Below, in pieces: positions 1-8,924 of a stretch of DNA of 64,000 bases. Position 1 is the stretch's first letter. Every line of letters begins with the position of its first letter. The stretch covers positions 744,001 to 808,000 of the forward strand of contig NZ_CP045644.1 in NCBI RefSeq assembly GCF_009498455.1. Reading direction: 5' to 3'. The position numbers and the translations under genes were made by a program. This stretch comes from Variovorax paradoxus (GTDB lineage Bacteria > Pseudomonadota > Gammaproteobacteria > Burkholderiales > Burkholderiaceae_C). The notes beneath the pieces were generated by a model. The model did not search any database. It saw only the letters and a list, made by a program, of their open reading frames with translations, and was not told the DNA's origin.

Positions 1-1
1 C

Positions 2-1006
2 GCCCAGATCAAGGCATCGAGCATCACGCTCGATACCAGCACACCGGAATCGATTCGCAGCGGGCTCCAGTTCCCGGGCGAGATCCGCTTCAACGAGGAC
101 CGCACTGCGCACATCGTCCCGCGGGTCGCCGGCGTCGTTGACAGCGTCAGCGCGAACCTCGGGGAACGGGTCAAGAAGGGGCAGGTACTGGCGGTCGTTT
201 CCAGCGCCGCGATCTCCGAGACCCGTTCTGAACTTCAGGCTGCCCAGCGGCGGCGCGAGCTCGCCAAGACCACCTACGATCGCGAAAAATCGCTCTGGGA
301 GCAGAAGATTTCACCGGAGCAGGATGTCCTCCAGGCCCAGCAAGCGCTTCGTGAGGCAGAGATCAGCGTGGCCAATGCGACGCAAAAACTGCTGACCGTC
401 GGTGCGTCGACCAGCAGCAGTTCTCTGGGGCGCTTCGAGCTGCGTGCACCCTTCGACGGCATGGTCGTGGAGAAGCACATCGCCCTGGGTGAATCAGTCA
501 AGGAAGACGCGAGCGTGTTCACCATCTCCGACCTGTCCAATGTGTGGGCCGAGATGAACGTTCCCGCACGCGACCTCCAGCAGGTGCGCGTGGGTGAGCG
601 TGTCGTCGTGCGATCTGGCGCCTTCGATGCAACGACCAACGGCACCGTCGCCTACGTCGGCTCTCTGATCGGCGAGCAGACTCGTACTGCGCGTGCTCGC
701 GTGGTGTTGCCCAATCCGCAAGGCGCCTGGCGACCGGGGCTCTTCGTCAGCGTTGAAGTCCTCGCCAGCGAAGTCGTCTCGCCCGTGACTGTCGCCTCCT
801 CCGCTCTGCAGACCATCGAGGACAAACCTGTCGTCTTCCTCAAGGTCCCTGGCGGATTCGTGCCGCAGCCTGTGCAGATCGGCCGTACGGATGGCAAGCG
901 CGTGGAAATCGTGAGTGGCCTGAAAGCGGGCGCGACGTACGCTGCCGCGGGCAGCTTCGTCGTGAAATCCGAGCAGGGCAAGGGCTCTGCGACCCATACG
1001 CATTGA
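2..1006 (+). CDS. czcB: RND metal-efflux periplasmic adaptor (CzcB-type), 5' end outside window
   Basis: The frame is already open at base 2, so the N-terminus and any signal peptide lie outside the window; about 334 codons are visible. This is the membrane-fusion subunit that bridges the inner-membrane RND pump to its outer-membrane channel. Visible parts, in order, are a barrel-sandwich strand (VPRVAGVVDSV), a helical hairpin rich in Glu, Gln and Arg, a second lipoyl-like half (LRAPFDGMVVEKHI) and beta-barrel/membrane-proximal domains ending in an HTH tail (residues THTH). It stops 12 bases before czcA, so the two are surely co-transcribed. The metal is inferred from the CzcA neighbour. Confidence 0.92.
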   Translation, partial: AQIKASSITLDTSTPESIRSGLQFPGEIRFNEDRTAHIVPRVAGVVDSVSANLGERVKKGQVLAVVSSAAISETRSELQAAQRRRELAKTTYDREKSLWEQKISPEQDVLQAQQALREAEISVANATQKLLTVGASTSSSSLGRFELRAPFDGMVVEKHIALGESVKEDASVFTISDLSNVWAEMNVPARDLQQVRVGERVVVRSGAFDATTNGTVAYVGSLIGEQTRTARARVVLPNPQGAWRPGLFVSVEVLASEVVSPVTVASSALQTIEDKPVVFLKVPGGFVPQPVQIGRTDGKRVEIVSGLKAGATYAAAGSFVVKSEQGKGSATHTH

Positions 1007-1018
1007 GGCGAAAAACGC

Positions 1019-4000
1019 ATGTTTGAACGCATCATTCGCTTCGCCATCGAACAACGATGGTTGATCCTGCTGGCCGTGGTGGCGATGGCAGGCCTTGGCG
1101 TATACAACTACCAAAAGCTACCGATCGACGCCGTCCCGGACATCACCAACGTCCAGGTCCAGATCAATACAGGTGCTCCCGGGTACTCACCGCTGGAAAC
1201 GGAACAGCGCGTGACCTTCCCTATCGAGACCGTCATGGCCGGGCTGCCTGGGCTGCTCCAGACGCGCTCGCTGTCGCGCTACGGTCTCTCGCAAGTCACC
1301 GTGATCTTCAAGGACGGGACCGACGTCTACTTTGCGCGCCAGCTCGTCAACGAACGCCTCCAATCTGCAAGCGGTGAGATGCCTGAAGGCGTCCATCCGC
1401 AGGTAGGTCCCATTTCCACGGGCCTTGGGGAAATCTACCTTTGGACGGTGGAAGCGAAGGACGGGGCGAAAAAACCCGATGGCACTCCGTACACCTCGAC
1501 GGACCTGAGAGAGATTCAGGACTGGATCATCAAGCCGCAACTGCGCAACGTGGCTGGTGTCACCGAAATCAATTCGATCGGTGGCTATGAGAAGCAATAC
1601 CAGATTGCCCCCATTCCAGAGAAGCTGTCCGCGCATGGGCTGTCGATGGCGGACGTGGTCAAGGCGCTGGAACGCAACAACACAAACGTTGGCGCGGGGT
1701 ACATCGAACGTCGCGGCGAGCAGTACCTCATTCGAGCGCCTGGCCAGGCGCGAGGCGTGGAGGATCTGCGCAACATCATTCTTTCTAGCAACGGAAGCAC
1801 GCCGGTCCGCGTGCGCGACGTCGCGGAGGTCGGGATCGGGAAGGAACTGCGCACAGGTGCGGCGACCGACAACGGCCGTGAGGTCGTGCTCGGCACCGTT
1901 TTCATGTTGATCGGCGAAAACAGCCGCATCGTCTCGCAGGCAGTCGCGAAAAAGATGGCGGACATCAACCGCACGCTTCCTGAAGGCGTCGAAGCTATCA
2001 CCGTCTACGACCGGACCGTGCTCGTCGACAAGGCGATCGCAACGGTCAAAAAGAACCTGCTGGAAGGCGCTGTGCTCGTGATCGTGGTGCTCTTCCTTTT
2101 CCTGGGGAACATGCGCGCCGCGGTGATCACGGCGATGGTGATTCCGCTGTCGATGCTTTTCACCTTCACTGGCATGGTCAATCAGAAGGTCAGCGCCAAC
2201 CTGATGAGTCTGGGCGCGCTCGACTTCGGCATCATCATCGACGGGGCGGTCGTGATCGTGGAGAACTGCGTGCGCAGGTTGGCTCATGCTCAGCACAGGC
2301 ACGGGCGACCGCTGACCCGCAAGGAACGCTTCCACGAGGTCTTCGCCGCTTCTCAGGAGGCTCGCCGCGCGCTGCTCTTCGGGCAACTGATCATCATGAT
2401 CGTCTATCTGCCCATCTTCGCGCTCACCGGCGTCGAAGGGAAGATGTTCCATCCGATGGCCCTCACCGTTGTGATCGCCTTGCTCGGCGCGATGATTCTT
2501 TCAGTCACGTTCATTCCCGCGGCCGTTGCGCTTTTCATCGGAAAGACGGTTTCGGAGAAGGAAAACCGCCTGATGGGCTGGGCCAAGAAAGCGTATGAGC
2601 CGATGCTGGTACGCGTGCTCGAGGCCAAAGCGGTGGTTCTCACGGTCGCCGGCATTGCAGTGGTCCTCGCCGGCTTGCTGGCAACCCGACTGGGCAGCGA
2701 GTTCATCCCGAACTTGAACGAGGGTGATTTTGCCGTGCAGGCGTTGCGCATTCCCGGAACGAGCCTGAGCCAGTCCCTGCAGATGCAGCAGCAGCTGGAG
2801 CGCACGCTGAAGGAGAAATTCCCGGAGATCGAGCGGATCTTTGCGCGCACAGGCACTGCGGAGATCGCCTCCGATCCGATGCCGCCGAACATCTCGGATG
2901 CGTATGTGATGCTGAAGCCGGTAGATCAATGGCCCGAGCCCAGGCGCACGCGCCAGGAGGTTGTCCAGGCGGTGCAGAAGGAAGTCTCCAGGATTCCCGG
3001 CAACAACTACGAGTTCTCCCAGCCCATCCAGTTGCGCTTCAATGAACTGGTTTCGGGCGTACGGGCCGACGTTGCCGTGAAGGTGTTTGGCGACGACATG
3101 GATGTACTGAACAAGACCGCACGCGAGATCGAAGGCGTTTTGAAGTCGATCCCAGGCGCGGCCGAAGTCAACGTGGAACAGACAACAGGTCTGCCTATGC
3201 TGACCGTGAACATCGATCGGGACAAGGCCACGCGCTATGGGCTGAACATCGCGGATGTGCAGGACACCATCGCCACTGCCGTCGGCGGTCGCAATGCAGG
3301 CACTCTCTTCGAGGGAGATAGGCGCTTCGACATTGTTGTCAGGCTGCCGGACAACGTGAGAGGCGACCTCGAGGCGATCAAGCGCCTTCCCATAGCGCTG
3401 CCCGCCAGCGCGGCTGCGGCCGACGTCGCCGGGGCCACGTCCGTTGCCGGCGCTGGAACAGGCGCTGCACGCGTGAACTTCATCCCATTGGGTGAGGTCG
3501 CCACGCTGGAGCTTGCGCCGGGCCCCAACCAGGTGAGTCGAGAGGATGGGAAACGCCGCATCGTCGTCAGCGCCAACGTACGCGGCCGTGATCTCGGGTC
3601 CTTCGTCAGTGAAGCGACGGGAGCACTCGATTCGCAGGTGAAGATCCCGACCGGCTACTGGACCACCTGGGGCGGCCAGTTTGAGAACCTTCAGTCCGCC
3701 ACCAAGCGCTTGCAAATCGTCGTGCCTGTCGCTTTGCTGCTGGTCTTTACGCTGCTGTTCGCCATGTTCGGCAACATGAAGGACGGGTTGATCGTGTTCA
3801 CCGGCATTCCGTTTGCGCTCACCGGCGGCATTCTGGCGTTGTGGTTGCGTGACATCCCGCTGTCGATCACCGCAGCCGTCGGGTTCATTGCGCTATCGGG
3901 GGTCGCCGTTCTCAACGGCCTGGTGATGATTTCCTTCATCCGGAACCTTCGCGAGGGGGGGGCGTCGTTGGACCACGCCATTCACGAGGGGGCACTCACC

Positions 4001-4267
4001 CGCCTTCGCCCGGTGCTCATGACCGCACTCGTCGCGTCTTTGGGCTTCGTGCCGATGGCAATCGCGACAGGCACAGGGGCCGAGGTGCAGCAACCGCTCG
4101 CGACTGTGGTGATCGGCGGGATTCTTTCCTCCACGGCGCTGACGTTGTTGGTGCTTCCAGTGCTCTACCGGCTGGCACATGGTCGAGACGAGGAGGAGGC
4201 TGTGTTCAACGAGGCTCAGAAGCAAGCCGCATTGGAGCATGAGATCCCCCCACAGCCAGCCGCCTAG
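1019..4267 (+). CDS. czcA: Heavy-metal efflux RND permease CzcA
   Basis: A 1082-residue HME-family RND pump that exports Zn2+, Co2+ or Cd2+ from periplasm or cytoplasm using the proton gradient. The start MFERIIRFAIEQRW matches the classic CzcA start. The TM4 proton-relay motif DFGIIIDGAVVIVEN is complete, with Asp402, Asp408 and Glu415 at the same numbering as Cupriavidus CzcA. Twelve membrane segments and two large periplasmic loops are apparent (loops between TM1-2 and TM7-8). An Ala/Gly-rich insertion (AASAAAADVAGATS) near residue 800 is longer than in the reference I remember. The CzcC-like channel gene of this set presumably lies upstream of the window. Confidence 0.96.
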   Translation: MFERIIRFAIEQRWLILLAVVAMAGLGVYNYQKLPIDAVPDITNVQVQINTGAPGYSPLETEQRVTFPIETVMAGLPGLLQTRSLSRYGLSQVTVIFKDGTDVYFARQLVNERLQSASGEMPEGVHPQVGPISTGLGEIYLWTVEAKDGAKKPDGTPYTSTDLREIQDWIIKPQLRNVAGVTEINSIGGYEKQYQIAPIPEKLSAHGLSMADVVKALERNNTNVGAGYIERRGEQYLIRAPGQARGVEDLRNIILSSNGSTPVRVRDVAEVGIGKELRTGAATDNGREVVLGTVFMLIGENSRIVSQAVAKKMADINRTLPEGVEAITVYDRTVLVDKAIATVKKNLLEGAVLVIVVLFLFLGNMRAAVITAMVIPLSMLFTFTGMVNQKVSANLMSLGALDFGIIIDGAVVIVENCVRRLAHAQHRHGRPLTRKERFHEVFAASQEARRALLFGQLIIMIVYLPIFALTGVEGKMFHPMALTVVIALLGAMILSVTFIPAAVALFIGKTVSEKENRLMGWAKKAYEPMLVRVLEAKAVVLTVAGIAVVLAGLLATRLGSEFIPNLNEGDFAVQALRIPGTSLSQSLQMQQQLERTLKEKFPEIERIFARTGTAEIASDPMPPNISDAYVMLKPVDQWPEPRRTRQEVVQAVQKEVSRIPGNNYEFSQPIQLRFNELVSGVRADVAVKVFGDDMDVLNKTAREIEGVLKSIPGAAEVNVEQTTGLPMLTVNIDRDKATRYGLNIADVQDTIATAVGGRNAGTLFEGDRRFDIVVRLPDNVRGDLEAIKRLPIALPASAAAADVAGATSVAGAGTGAARVNFIPLGEVATLELAPGPNQVSREDGKRRIVVSANVRGRDLGSFVSEATGALDSQVKIPTGYWTTWGGQFENLQSATKRLQIVVPVALLLVFTLLFAMFGNMKDGLIVFTGIPFALTGGILALWLRDIPLSITAAVGFIALSGVAVLNGLVMISFIRNLREGGASLDHAIHEGALTRLRPVLMTALVASLGFVPMAIATGTGAEVQQPLATVVIGGILSSTALTLLVLPVLYRLAHGRDEEEAVFNEAQKQAALEHEIPPQPAA

Positions 4268-4283
4268 GGTCAGTACCGTGATT

Positions 4284-4310
4284 GCCCCCGCACGGCCGTT
4301 CAACGGGGGC
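4284..4310 (+). terminator. Stem-loop after czcA, weak terminator candidate
   Basis: A 7-bp GC-only stem (GCCCCCG pairing with CGGGGGC) with a 13-base loop lies just after the czcA stop. There is no T-run behind it, so it may be an attenuator or mRNA-stabilising hairpin rather than a true intrinsic terminator. Confidence 0.35.
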
Positions 4311-4333
4311 GCCATTCATATCTGAGAGCGATC

Positions 4334-4753
4334 ATGAAACTCGCAACATTCATCGCAGCCGCCACGCTCGGCATTTCGAGCGGCGCATTCGCTGCTGACG
4401 ACCACAAGGGGCACGACCACGAAGGCAAAGGGGCAGCAGCCCATAAGGATGAGGCCAAGCCCGCGCATGGCGGCATCGTGACGGTCGCAAAGGATGTGAG
4501 CTACGAGCTCGTTGCTCGGCCCGATCTGATTTCCCTGTACGTGTCGGACCACGGCAAGCCCGTGGATCTCGCCGGCGCTACCGCCAAGGTGACCTTGCTG
4601 TCGTCGGGCAAGAAGGAGGAAGTCACGCTGGCGCCGGCCACGGACTCTCTCCAGGCAAAAGGCAGTTTCGCCGTGGGGGCGGGCACCAAAGTGGTCGCCA
4701 ACGTTTCCCTGAAGGGCCAGGCACCGCAGCCCATTCGGTTTAACCTCAAGTGA
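4334..4753 (+). CDS. Small His-rich periplasmic protein of the czc locus
   Basis: A 139-residue protein with a clear Sec signal peptide (cleavage after GAFA, about residue 20). The mature N-terminus is rich in His, Asp, Glu and Lys (DDHKGHDHEGKG) and would suit loose metal binding. The rest is a predicted beta-rich domain with no Cys. It lies 66 bases behind czcA, after a stem-loop, and could be read with the efflux genes. Similar short proteins are common beside czc operons. A role as a periplasmic zinc buffer or chaperone is inference. Confidence 0.8.
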   Translation: MKLATFIAAATLGISSGAFAADDHKGHDHEGKGAAAHKDEAKPAHGGIVTVAKDVSYELVARPDLISLYVSDHGKPVDLAGATAKVTLLSSGKKEEVTLAPATDSLQAKGSFAVGAGTKVVANVSLKGQAPQPIRFNLK

Positions 4754-4759
4754 AAAGCT

Positions 4760-4777
4760 GATGACCAAACTGTAATC
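4760..4777 (+). promoter_or_regulatory. Heavy-metal response-regulator box, copy 1
   Basis: GATGACCAAACTGTAATC is one of five related 18-bp dyads in the window (others at 5468, 8333, 19131 and 43423). It resembles the TGACA-N5-GTAAT motif known for CopR-type regulators. A -10-like hexamer TAAAGT starts at 4809, 32 bases after the box end, and no -35 hexamer is visible, as expected for an activated promoter. It precedes the secreted protein gene at 4872. Confidence 0.7.
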
Positions 4778-4871
4778 CTGCAGTTAGAAGTCTGGAGGAC
4801 TGGTTTTTTAAAGTTCACTCACGCAGTCGAGAACGGCGGCGTATGAACCCACCAATCCAAAGGACCTCCTC

Positions 4872-5297
4872 ATGCAAATCTCCTCGCTTCGACTGCCCCT
4901 TGCCTCCATGCTTCTCGCTGCCGCGGCGGTTCCAGCCTTCGCCGGTAACTATGCAGAAGGCGACCCGCGCCCTGTTGCTCAAACATCCAACGTTTCCAGC
5001 CCTGCCGTGGCCGCAGAGACACGTGCCTGGATGGCCGCCGCTCCCACGCTCGGCTACCCGGAGGGCAACCCTCAAGCCGTCGTGCAGGTGCAGCAAAAGA
5101 CCCGTGCGGCAGTGCAGGCCGACACGATGAACTGGATCAAATCTGGCCTTGGCGCGCTCAGCTACAGCGATGCATTCGCAAGCGGCAATCATCCGGCTTA
5201 CGCCAAGGCAAACCGCGCATACGCACAGCTTCGTGGCTCAAGCGACGCTGCCAGTGCATCGCTGACGCCAGTTAACGGAAATGCCGTCACGCGCTGA
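4872..5297 (+). CDS. Secreted two-repeat protein of unknown function
   Basis: A 141-residue exported protein: signal peptide to about residue 24 (VPAFA then GNYAEG). The mature part contains a degenerate duplication. YAEGDPRPV followed by AAETRAWM is echoed by YPEGNPQAVV followed by RAAVQADTMNW, so a Tyr-x-Glu-Gly-(Asp/Asn)-Pro lead and an Arg-Ala...Thr...Trp tail recur. It has no Cys. The start ATG follows the ribosome site AAAGGACC. It is controlled, by inference, by the response-regulator box at 4760. I do not recognise the family. It may belong with the repeat protein at 5570. Confidence 0.8.
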   Translation: MQISSLRLPLASMLLAAAAVPAFAGNYAEGDPRPVAQTSNVSSPAVAAETRAWMAAAPTLGYPEGNPQAVVQVQQKTRAAVQADTMNWIKSGLGALSYSDAFASGNHPAYAKANRAYAQLRGSSDAASASLTPVNGNAVTR

Positions 5298-5416
5298 TTC
5301 GAAGGGGCCGCTGCCCGCTGCAGCAAGTTTGCAGGCAACTGACCCGAGCAGACAGGACATAGCCTCCAGTCGCAATCGCCACCTAGCCTCGGTATCCACG
5401 AGGCGGATAAATCAGG

Positions 5417-5453
5417 ACACCACGCTGGGACCACCCAGGTGGTGTTCTTTTTT
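5417..5453 (+). terminator. Rho-independent terminator
   Basis: ACACCAC and GTGGTGT pair, extended by GCTGGG/CCCAG, around a 3-4 base loop and are followed at once by TCTTTTTT. It ends the transcript of the secreted protein gene that stops at 5297. Confidence 0.88.
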
Positions 5454-5467
5454 GTTTATGACATTTC

Positions 5468-5485
5468 GATGACCAATATGTAATC
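5468..5485 (+). promoter_or_regulatory. Heavy-metal response-regulator box, copy 2
   Basis: GATGACCAATATGTAATC matches the box at 4760 at 16 of 18 positions. The -10-like hexamer TAGAGT starts at 5517, again exactly 32 bases past the box end and with no -35 hexamer. It precedes the repeat protein gene at 5570. Confidence 0.72.
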
Positions 5486-5569
5486 CGGTTGCAGGCCAAG
5501 TGTTCGAAAGGCTTTCTAGAGTCGTTAAACGCCCCGGACTCTTCGGGGCGGAATACAAAGGAGACCTTA

Positions 5570-5935
5570 ATGTCGATTCGCACTCTTCGTTCCGCTGTGA
5601 CCGCAGCAGTTCTCGTCGCTGCAACTCTGTCGGCCGCAAGCGCGTCCGCCGCTGGCGCCTACCACCCCTCACCCAATGAAGCCGGGGCGACCTACCACCT
5701 AGAGCATGCCTCCAAGCGAAGCCGGGCAGACATCGACTCCGACCTGAACTCGGCAATGAAGCATCCTGCTTGGAATGCTGCGAGTCGGGGTGCGCCATGG
5801 CCCGTCGCCAAGACGGGCGAACCCAAAACTCGCGCACAGGTAGTCGCCGAACTCGACGGTGCAATGAAGCATCCCGCATGGAATTCAGTTAGCCGCGGTG
5901 CACCTTGGCCACCAGTGTTGAACAATCCTAAGTAA
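5570..5935 (+). CDS. Secreted protein with two MKHPAWN repeats (DUF4148-like)
   Basis: A 121-residue exported protein; the start ATG is chosen because AAAGGAGA sits 5 bases upstream and a signal peptide follows (ASASA then AGAYH). The mature part is a tandem duplication. Each unit has a DUF4148-like lead (TRAQVVAEL in the second copy, SRADIDSDL in the first), then AMKHPAWN, then SRGAPWP. The conserved His, Trp and Met could bind metal, but this is only a guess. It is preceded by a response-regulator box, so it is probably metal-induced through the neighbouring two-component pair. Confidence 0.85.
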   Translation: MSIRTLRSAVTAAVLVAATLSAASASAAGAYHPSPNEAGATYHLEHASKRSRADIDSDLNSAMKHPAWNAASRGAPWPVAKTGEPKTRAQVVAELDGAMKHPAWNSVSRGAPWPPVLNNPK

Positions 5936-5963
5936 AAAAGAAGGCGCTCCCTTCCTGAGCGCC
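5933..5963 (-). terminator. Rho-independent terminator, reading leftward
   Basis: GGCGCTC and GAGCGCC pair around a 7-base loop. On the minus strand the stem is followed by TTCTTTTTTA, so it would stop leftward transcription coming from the sensor kinase at 6290. On the plus strand it immediately follows the stop of the repeat protein but lacks the T-run. Confidence 0.75.
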
Positions 5964-6289
5964 GATCCTTCGCTTCGCGACAAACCGCCAACGACTTCGT
6001 TCGTCGAAACTGAGAGCGGGTGCGGGTGTAAATGGCAGTCGACATCACGCGTTGGACTAAGAACCTTGTGGCCAATGCAAAGAACAACTGCTCCGAGGTA
6101 TACGCCAGATTCAGTTGCGTACGCATGACCGTGCCTGTGACTCAGTTGGTGTTAACCGCGCAGTAAACAACTGTGGCCCGCTGGGCCCCATGCATCGCAG
6201 GTCTTCTGATGAGTCAGCGTTCGAATTAGAGGTCGAGACAAATCCACCAGTCGAGCTATGTGTCGGCAAGAGTAAGCATCCGCTCTGAT
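5964..6289. other. Intergenic stretch without a recognised feature
   Basis: This lies between the leftward terminator and the sensor kinase stop. Only short frames without ribosome sites are present. I see no RNA gene or repeat. Confidence 0.6.
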
Positions 6290-7618
6290 TCAGTCTCCGC
6301 TCGATTCTGGCTGGGCCAGCAAGATCCCAATGCGCGTCACGCCCCCACCCGAAGAGGCGAACGTCGACCCGCCGTGCATGCGTGCGATGGCCGACACAAT
6401 CGTTAGACCCAGCCCATGGTGGCTGGAGGATCCAGAGCGGGAGCGATCCGCCCGATAGAAGCGCTCAAACAGATGCGGCAGCGCGGATGGGTCGATCGGC
6501 TCCCCTCGGTTGTCCACGAAAAGCTTGACCGCGCTCCCTTCTTGCTCGATTGCCACGCGGATGAGGCTCTGTGGTGTAGCGTATCGGATCGCGTTGCTCA
6601 CCAGGTTCGAGACGGCACGCCGAAGCAGGCCAACGTCTACAAGGAGATTTGCGTCGCCATCGATCTTTAGAGAAAGCTCGGAGGCCTCTAGCTCGGCCTC
6701 ATGGAACTCGGCAACGGCCGCAACTTGCTCGGCAATGCTTACAGGCCCGGTTCGTCGTGCACGTGCTCCACGATCTGCCTTGGATAGAAAGAGCATGTCC
6801 GTCACGATGTTTGAGAGGCGGTGCGCCTCTTCCAATTGGGAACTCAACGCATCTTGGAGTGCGGTGACGGATCGTGCCTGGCTCAGTTCGACTTCCGCTT
6901 GGGCGATCATGTTCGCCAAAGGCGTTCTGAGTTCATGCGCGACATCGGCGTTGAATGACTCGAGCTGCTCGTATGCACCTTGAACTCGCTCGAGCAAAGC
7001 GTTGAATTGCCCCACCCATGGCTGCAGTTCGCTTGCGTACTTCGAAGCGTCGATTCGAATGCCGGCGTTTTCCGGTCCTGCTTCTGCGGTCTTGGCCGCG
7101 AGGAGCTTGAGCTGTTTCAGCCCACGGCGAACCACCAAGGATCCGGTAAACGCGACCAGCAACGACCCCAAGGTGGTTGCCAGAAATAGAGTCCATGCGA
7201 GCCGGCGCAGCAACAAGTCATCCTTGGAGACATCGAGTGTCAGTTGCAACTTGATCGGCTTGCCGTCGATTGCGAGTCCCTCGAGCATGCGGTCCTGCGT
7301 GACCCAGTTGCCCTTGGCGGCCGGACCCGGCGGCAGGTAGACCTGCTCCTTGCCAACCCACACCGCTGCAGCTGCATCCGGGTGCGAAAGGAAGTAGTCA
7401 CCAAGCTTGTGCCGTAAGGCGTCAAGATCGGGAGGATTGCTAGTCTCTTCGACCACATGCTGAACGAGCTCGATATACCTCGTGAACTCTTCCGATTGCT
7501 TGAGCTGAAAGCTCCATCGGGTCGCGGCATACACGGCCACGCACACGAAGCTCAAGCCAATCAAGGTTTGTATCGCGAACCAGCGCGACAGCGATGTCTG
7601 GATGGATTTGTCTTTCAC
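6290..7618 (-). CDS. Heavy-metal sensor histidine kinase (CzcS/CopS/IrlS type)
   Basis: A 442-residue membrane kinase that senses periplasmic metal and phosphorylates the adjacent regulator. In order it shows TM1 near residues 16-34, a periplasmic sensor of about 130 residues, TM2 near 160-185, a HAMP segment, the H-box [11 protein letters not shown] with phospho-acceptor His228, an N-box near [11 protein letters not shown] and G-boxes ([12 protein letters not shown]). It overlaps the response regulator stop by 4 bases, so they are translationally coupled. It belongs to the Cu/Ag/Zn/Cd sensor group, but sequence alone does not fix the metal. Confidence 0.93.
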   Translation of the reverse strand: MKDKSIQTSLSRWFAIQTLIGLSFVCVAVYAATRWSFQLKQSEEFTRYIELVQHVVEETSNPPDLDALRHKLGDYFLSHPDAAAAVWVGKEQVYLPPGPAAKGNWVTQDRMLEGLAIDGKPIKLQLTLDVSKDDLLLRRLAWTLFLATTLGSLLVAFTGSLVVRRGLKQLKLLAAKTAEAGPENAGIRIDASKYASELQPWVGQFNALLERVQGAYEQLESFNADVAHELRTPLANMIAQAEVELSQARSVTALQDALSSQLEEAHRLSNIVTDMLFLSKADRGARARRTGPVSIAEQVAAVAEFHEAELEASELSLKIDGDANLLVDVGLLRRAVSNLVSNAIRYATPQSLIRVAIEQEGSAVKLFVDNRGEPIDPSALPHLFERFYRADRSRSGSSSHHGLGLTIVSAIARMHGGSTFASSGGGVTRIGILLAQPESSGD

Positions 7619-8298
7619 GCCGATTCTGCTTCTCGCGACTCGAGTACATACCCCATACCTCGAACTGTATGGAGCAGCTTCACCTCGAAAGGATCATCGA
7701 TCTTCATCCGAAGCCGTCTCACGGCCACCTCGACCACGTTGGTATCGCTGTCGAAGTTCATTCCCCAGACTTGGTCAGCCAGAATCGCTCGTGGAAGAAT
7801 CTGGCCTTGCCGGCGCAGCAGAAGCGAAAGCAGGGCAAATTCCTTGGCCGTCAGCTCCAGCCGCTTCGAACCCCGCGTCGCCTTGCGCGTGGTGAGATCC
7901 AATTGAAGGTCCGCCAGTGCGTAGCGCGTTGTTTCCTGCAGTGTTCCACGACGCAGAAGCGCTCGGATGCGCGCCTGCAATTCCGAGAAGGCGAAAGGCT
8001 TTGCGAGATAGTCATCTGCACCACTTTCCAAACCCTTGACGCGATCGGCCACATCGTCCCGTGCGGTCAGCATCAACACGGGAATGGAAGAAGACTTGCG
8101 GATCGCTTCGAGGATCTTGAAGCCGTCGATGCCCGGCAGCATCACATCCAGGACGATCGCATCGTAGTTTCCTGTCAACGCCATGCCCAGCCCTTCAGCA
8201 CCATCGCGCGCGAGATCGACGTTGAAGCCGCTTTCCACCAGGCCCTTGCGCAGGTAGTCCCCCAACTTCACTTCGTCTTCGATTACTAGTAGGTGCAT
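7615..8298 (-). CDS. OmpR-family heavy-metal response regulator (CzcR/CopR/IrlR type)
   Basis: A 227-residue regulator, the standard length. The receiver domain has the acidic pair Glu7/Asp8, phospho-acceptor Asp51 (VLDVMLPG) and Lys102 ([10 protein letters not shown]). The C-terminal winged helix includes [13 protein letters not shown] and a recognition region ([14 protein letters not shown]) near residues 190-205. A palindromic box 34 bases upstream of its start suggests autoregulation. The same box precedes other genes here, which makes this protein the likely regulator of a small local regulon. Whether it responds to Zn, Cd or Cu is undecided, though the box resembles the CopR motif. Confidence 0.94.
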   Translation of the reverse strand: MHLLVIEDEVKLGDYLRKGLVESGFNVDLARDGAEGLGMALTGNYDAIVLDVMLPGIDGFKILEAIRKSSSIPVLMLTARDDVADRVKGLESGADDYLAKPFAFSELQARIRALLRRGTLQETTRYALADLQLDLTTRKATRGSKRLELTAKEFALLSLLLRRQGQILPRAILADQVWGMNFDSDTNVVEVAVRRLRMKIDDPFEVKLLHTVRGMGYVLESREAESA

Positions 8299-8332
8299 TT
8301 TTTTGATCGTAACTTCGCGATGAGAGGGGAAC

Positions 8333-8350
8333 GATTACATTTCGGTAATC
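8333..8350 (-). promoter_or_regulatory. Response-regulator box, copy 3 (autoregulatory)
   Basis: This is a perfect 6-bp inverted repeat, GATTAC-N6-GTAATC. On the minus strand it reads GATTACCGAAATGTAATC, which aligns base for base with the boxes at 4760 and 5468. It ends 34 bases before the regulator start codon. TACGAT, a possible -10, begins 22 bases past the box, one helical turn closer than in the other promoters. That would leave almost no leader, so the true promoter is uncertain. Confidence 0.7.
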
Positions 8351-8606
8351 TACGAACCCTCCTCCGCACAGCAAATGCAACCGCCGCCCTTGTTCGGCGA
8401 AATTGACTTTGATCACGCCACACAACCCATGTGGCACCTCCCGACAGGGAAGGCGCGCTACGTGTGTGCCTGCGAGGCACGAACAGGGCTCGCTCCACAA
8501 TCCAGGTTGCGAATCGAATTCTTGCCGTTCATGGTCAGGCTCTCCGTAAGCGGATGGGCGCTCCATCTTGACGGTGATGAGCGGCGCGGCTGCCCCTGCT
8601 GCAGAG

Positions 8607-8800
8607 TCAGGTGAGCGGTTGCCAGCGATGTGGCAGGAGATCGTCAATTCGGCTGTTCAGGTGCGTGGGCAAGCGCTCCAGGACGTCCTTGAGGTAGGCA
8701 TGCGGGTCGTGGCCGCACAGGCGTGCCGACTGCACCAGGCTCATCACGATGGCGGCGCGCTGACCAGCCAGTTCGCTGCCGGCGAACAGCCAGGCGCGGC
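8607..8800 (-). pseudogene. 3' tail of IS66 tnpC cut off by the RIT insertion
   Basis: The minus strand reads AWLFAGSELAGQRAAI through HDPHAYLKDVLERLPTH to HRWQPLT and a TGA at 8607. This is the conserved IS66 C-terminal domain. It continues the transposase that breaks off at 12253. The 23 bases from 8801 to 8823 are neither IS66 nor part of the RIT inverted repeat. Confidence 0.9.
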
Positions 8801-8823
8801 GTTCATGCTCTTGTGTTCATGAG

Positions 8824-8858
8824 CGCCGTAATGCGAAGTGCGCTTTTATGCGAAGTCG
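8824..8858 (+). repeat. RIT left terminal inverted repeat
   Basis: All 35 bases are the exact reverse complement of 12218-12252. Within it GCGAAGT occurs twice (ATGCGAAGTGCG and ATGCGAAGTCG), a short direct repeat that may be the recombinase binding unit. Confidence 0.92.
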
Positions 8859-8924
8859 GGATGTCGACACTGCGATCGGTCCGAGGGACATGAAGGAACT
8901 CGTTCCCATGACCGCTTCGCAGAA

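Noticed and set aside
1187..3715. Long minus-strand frames opposite czcA (1187-2452 and 2501-3715)
   Set aside because: Same reason: antisense shadows of codon-biased czcA, with no family signature.
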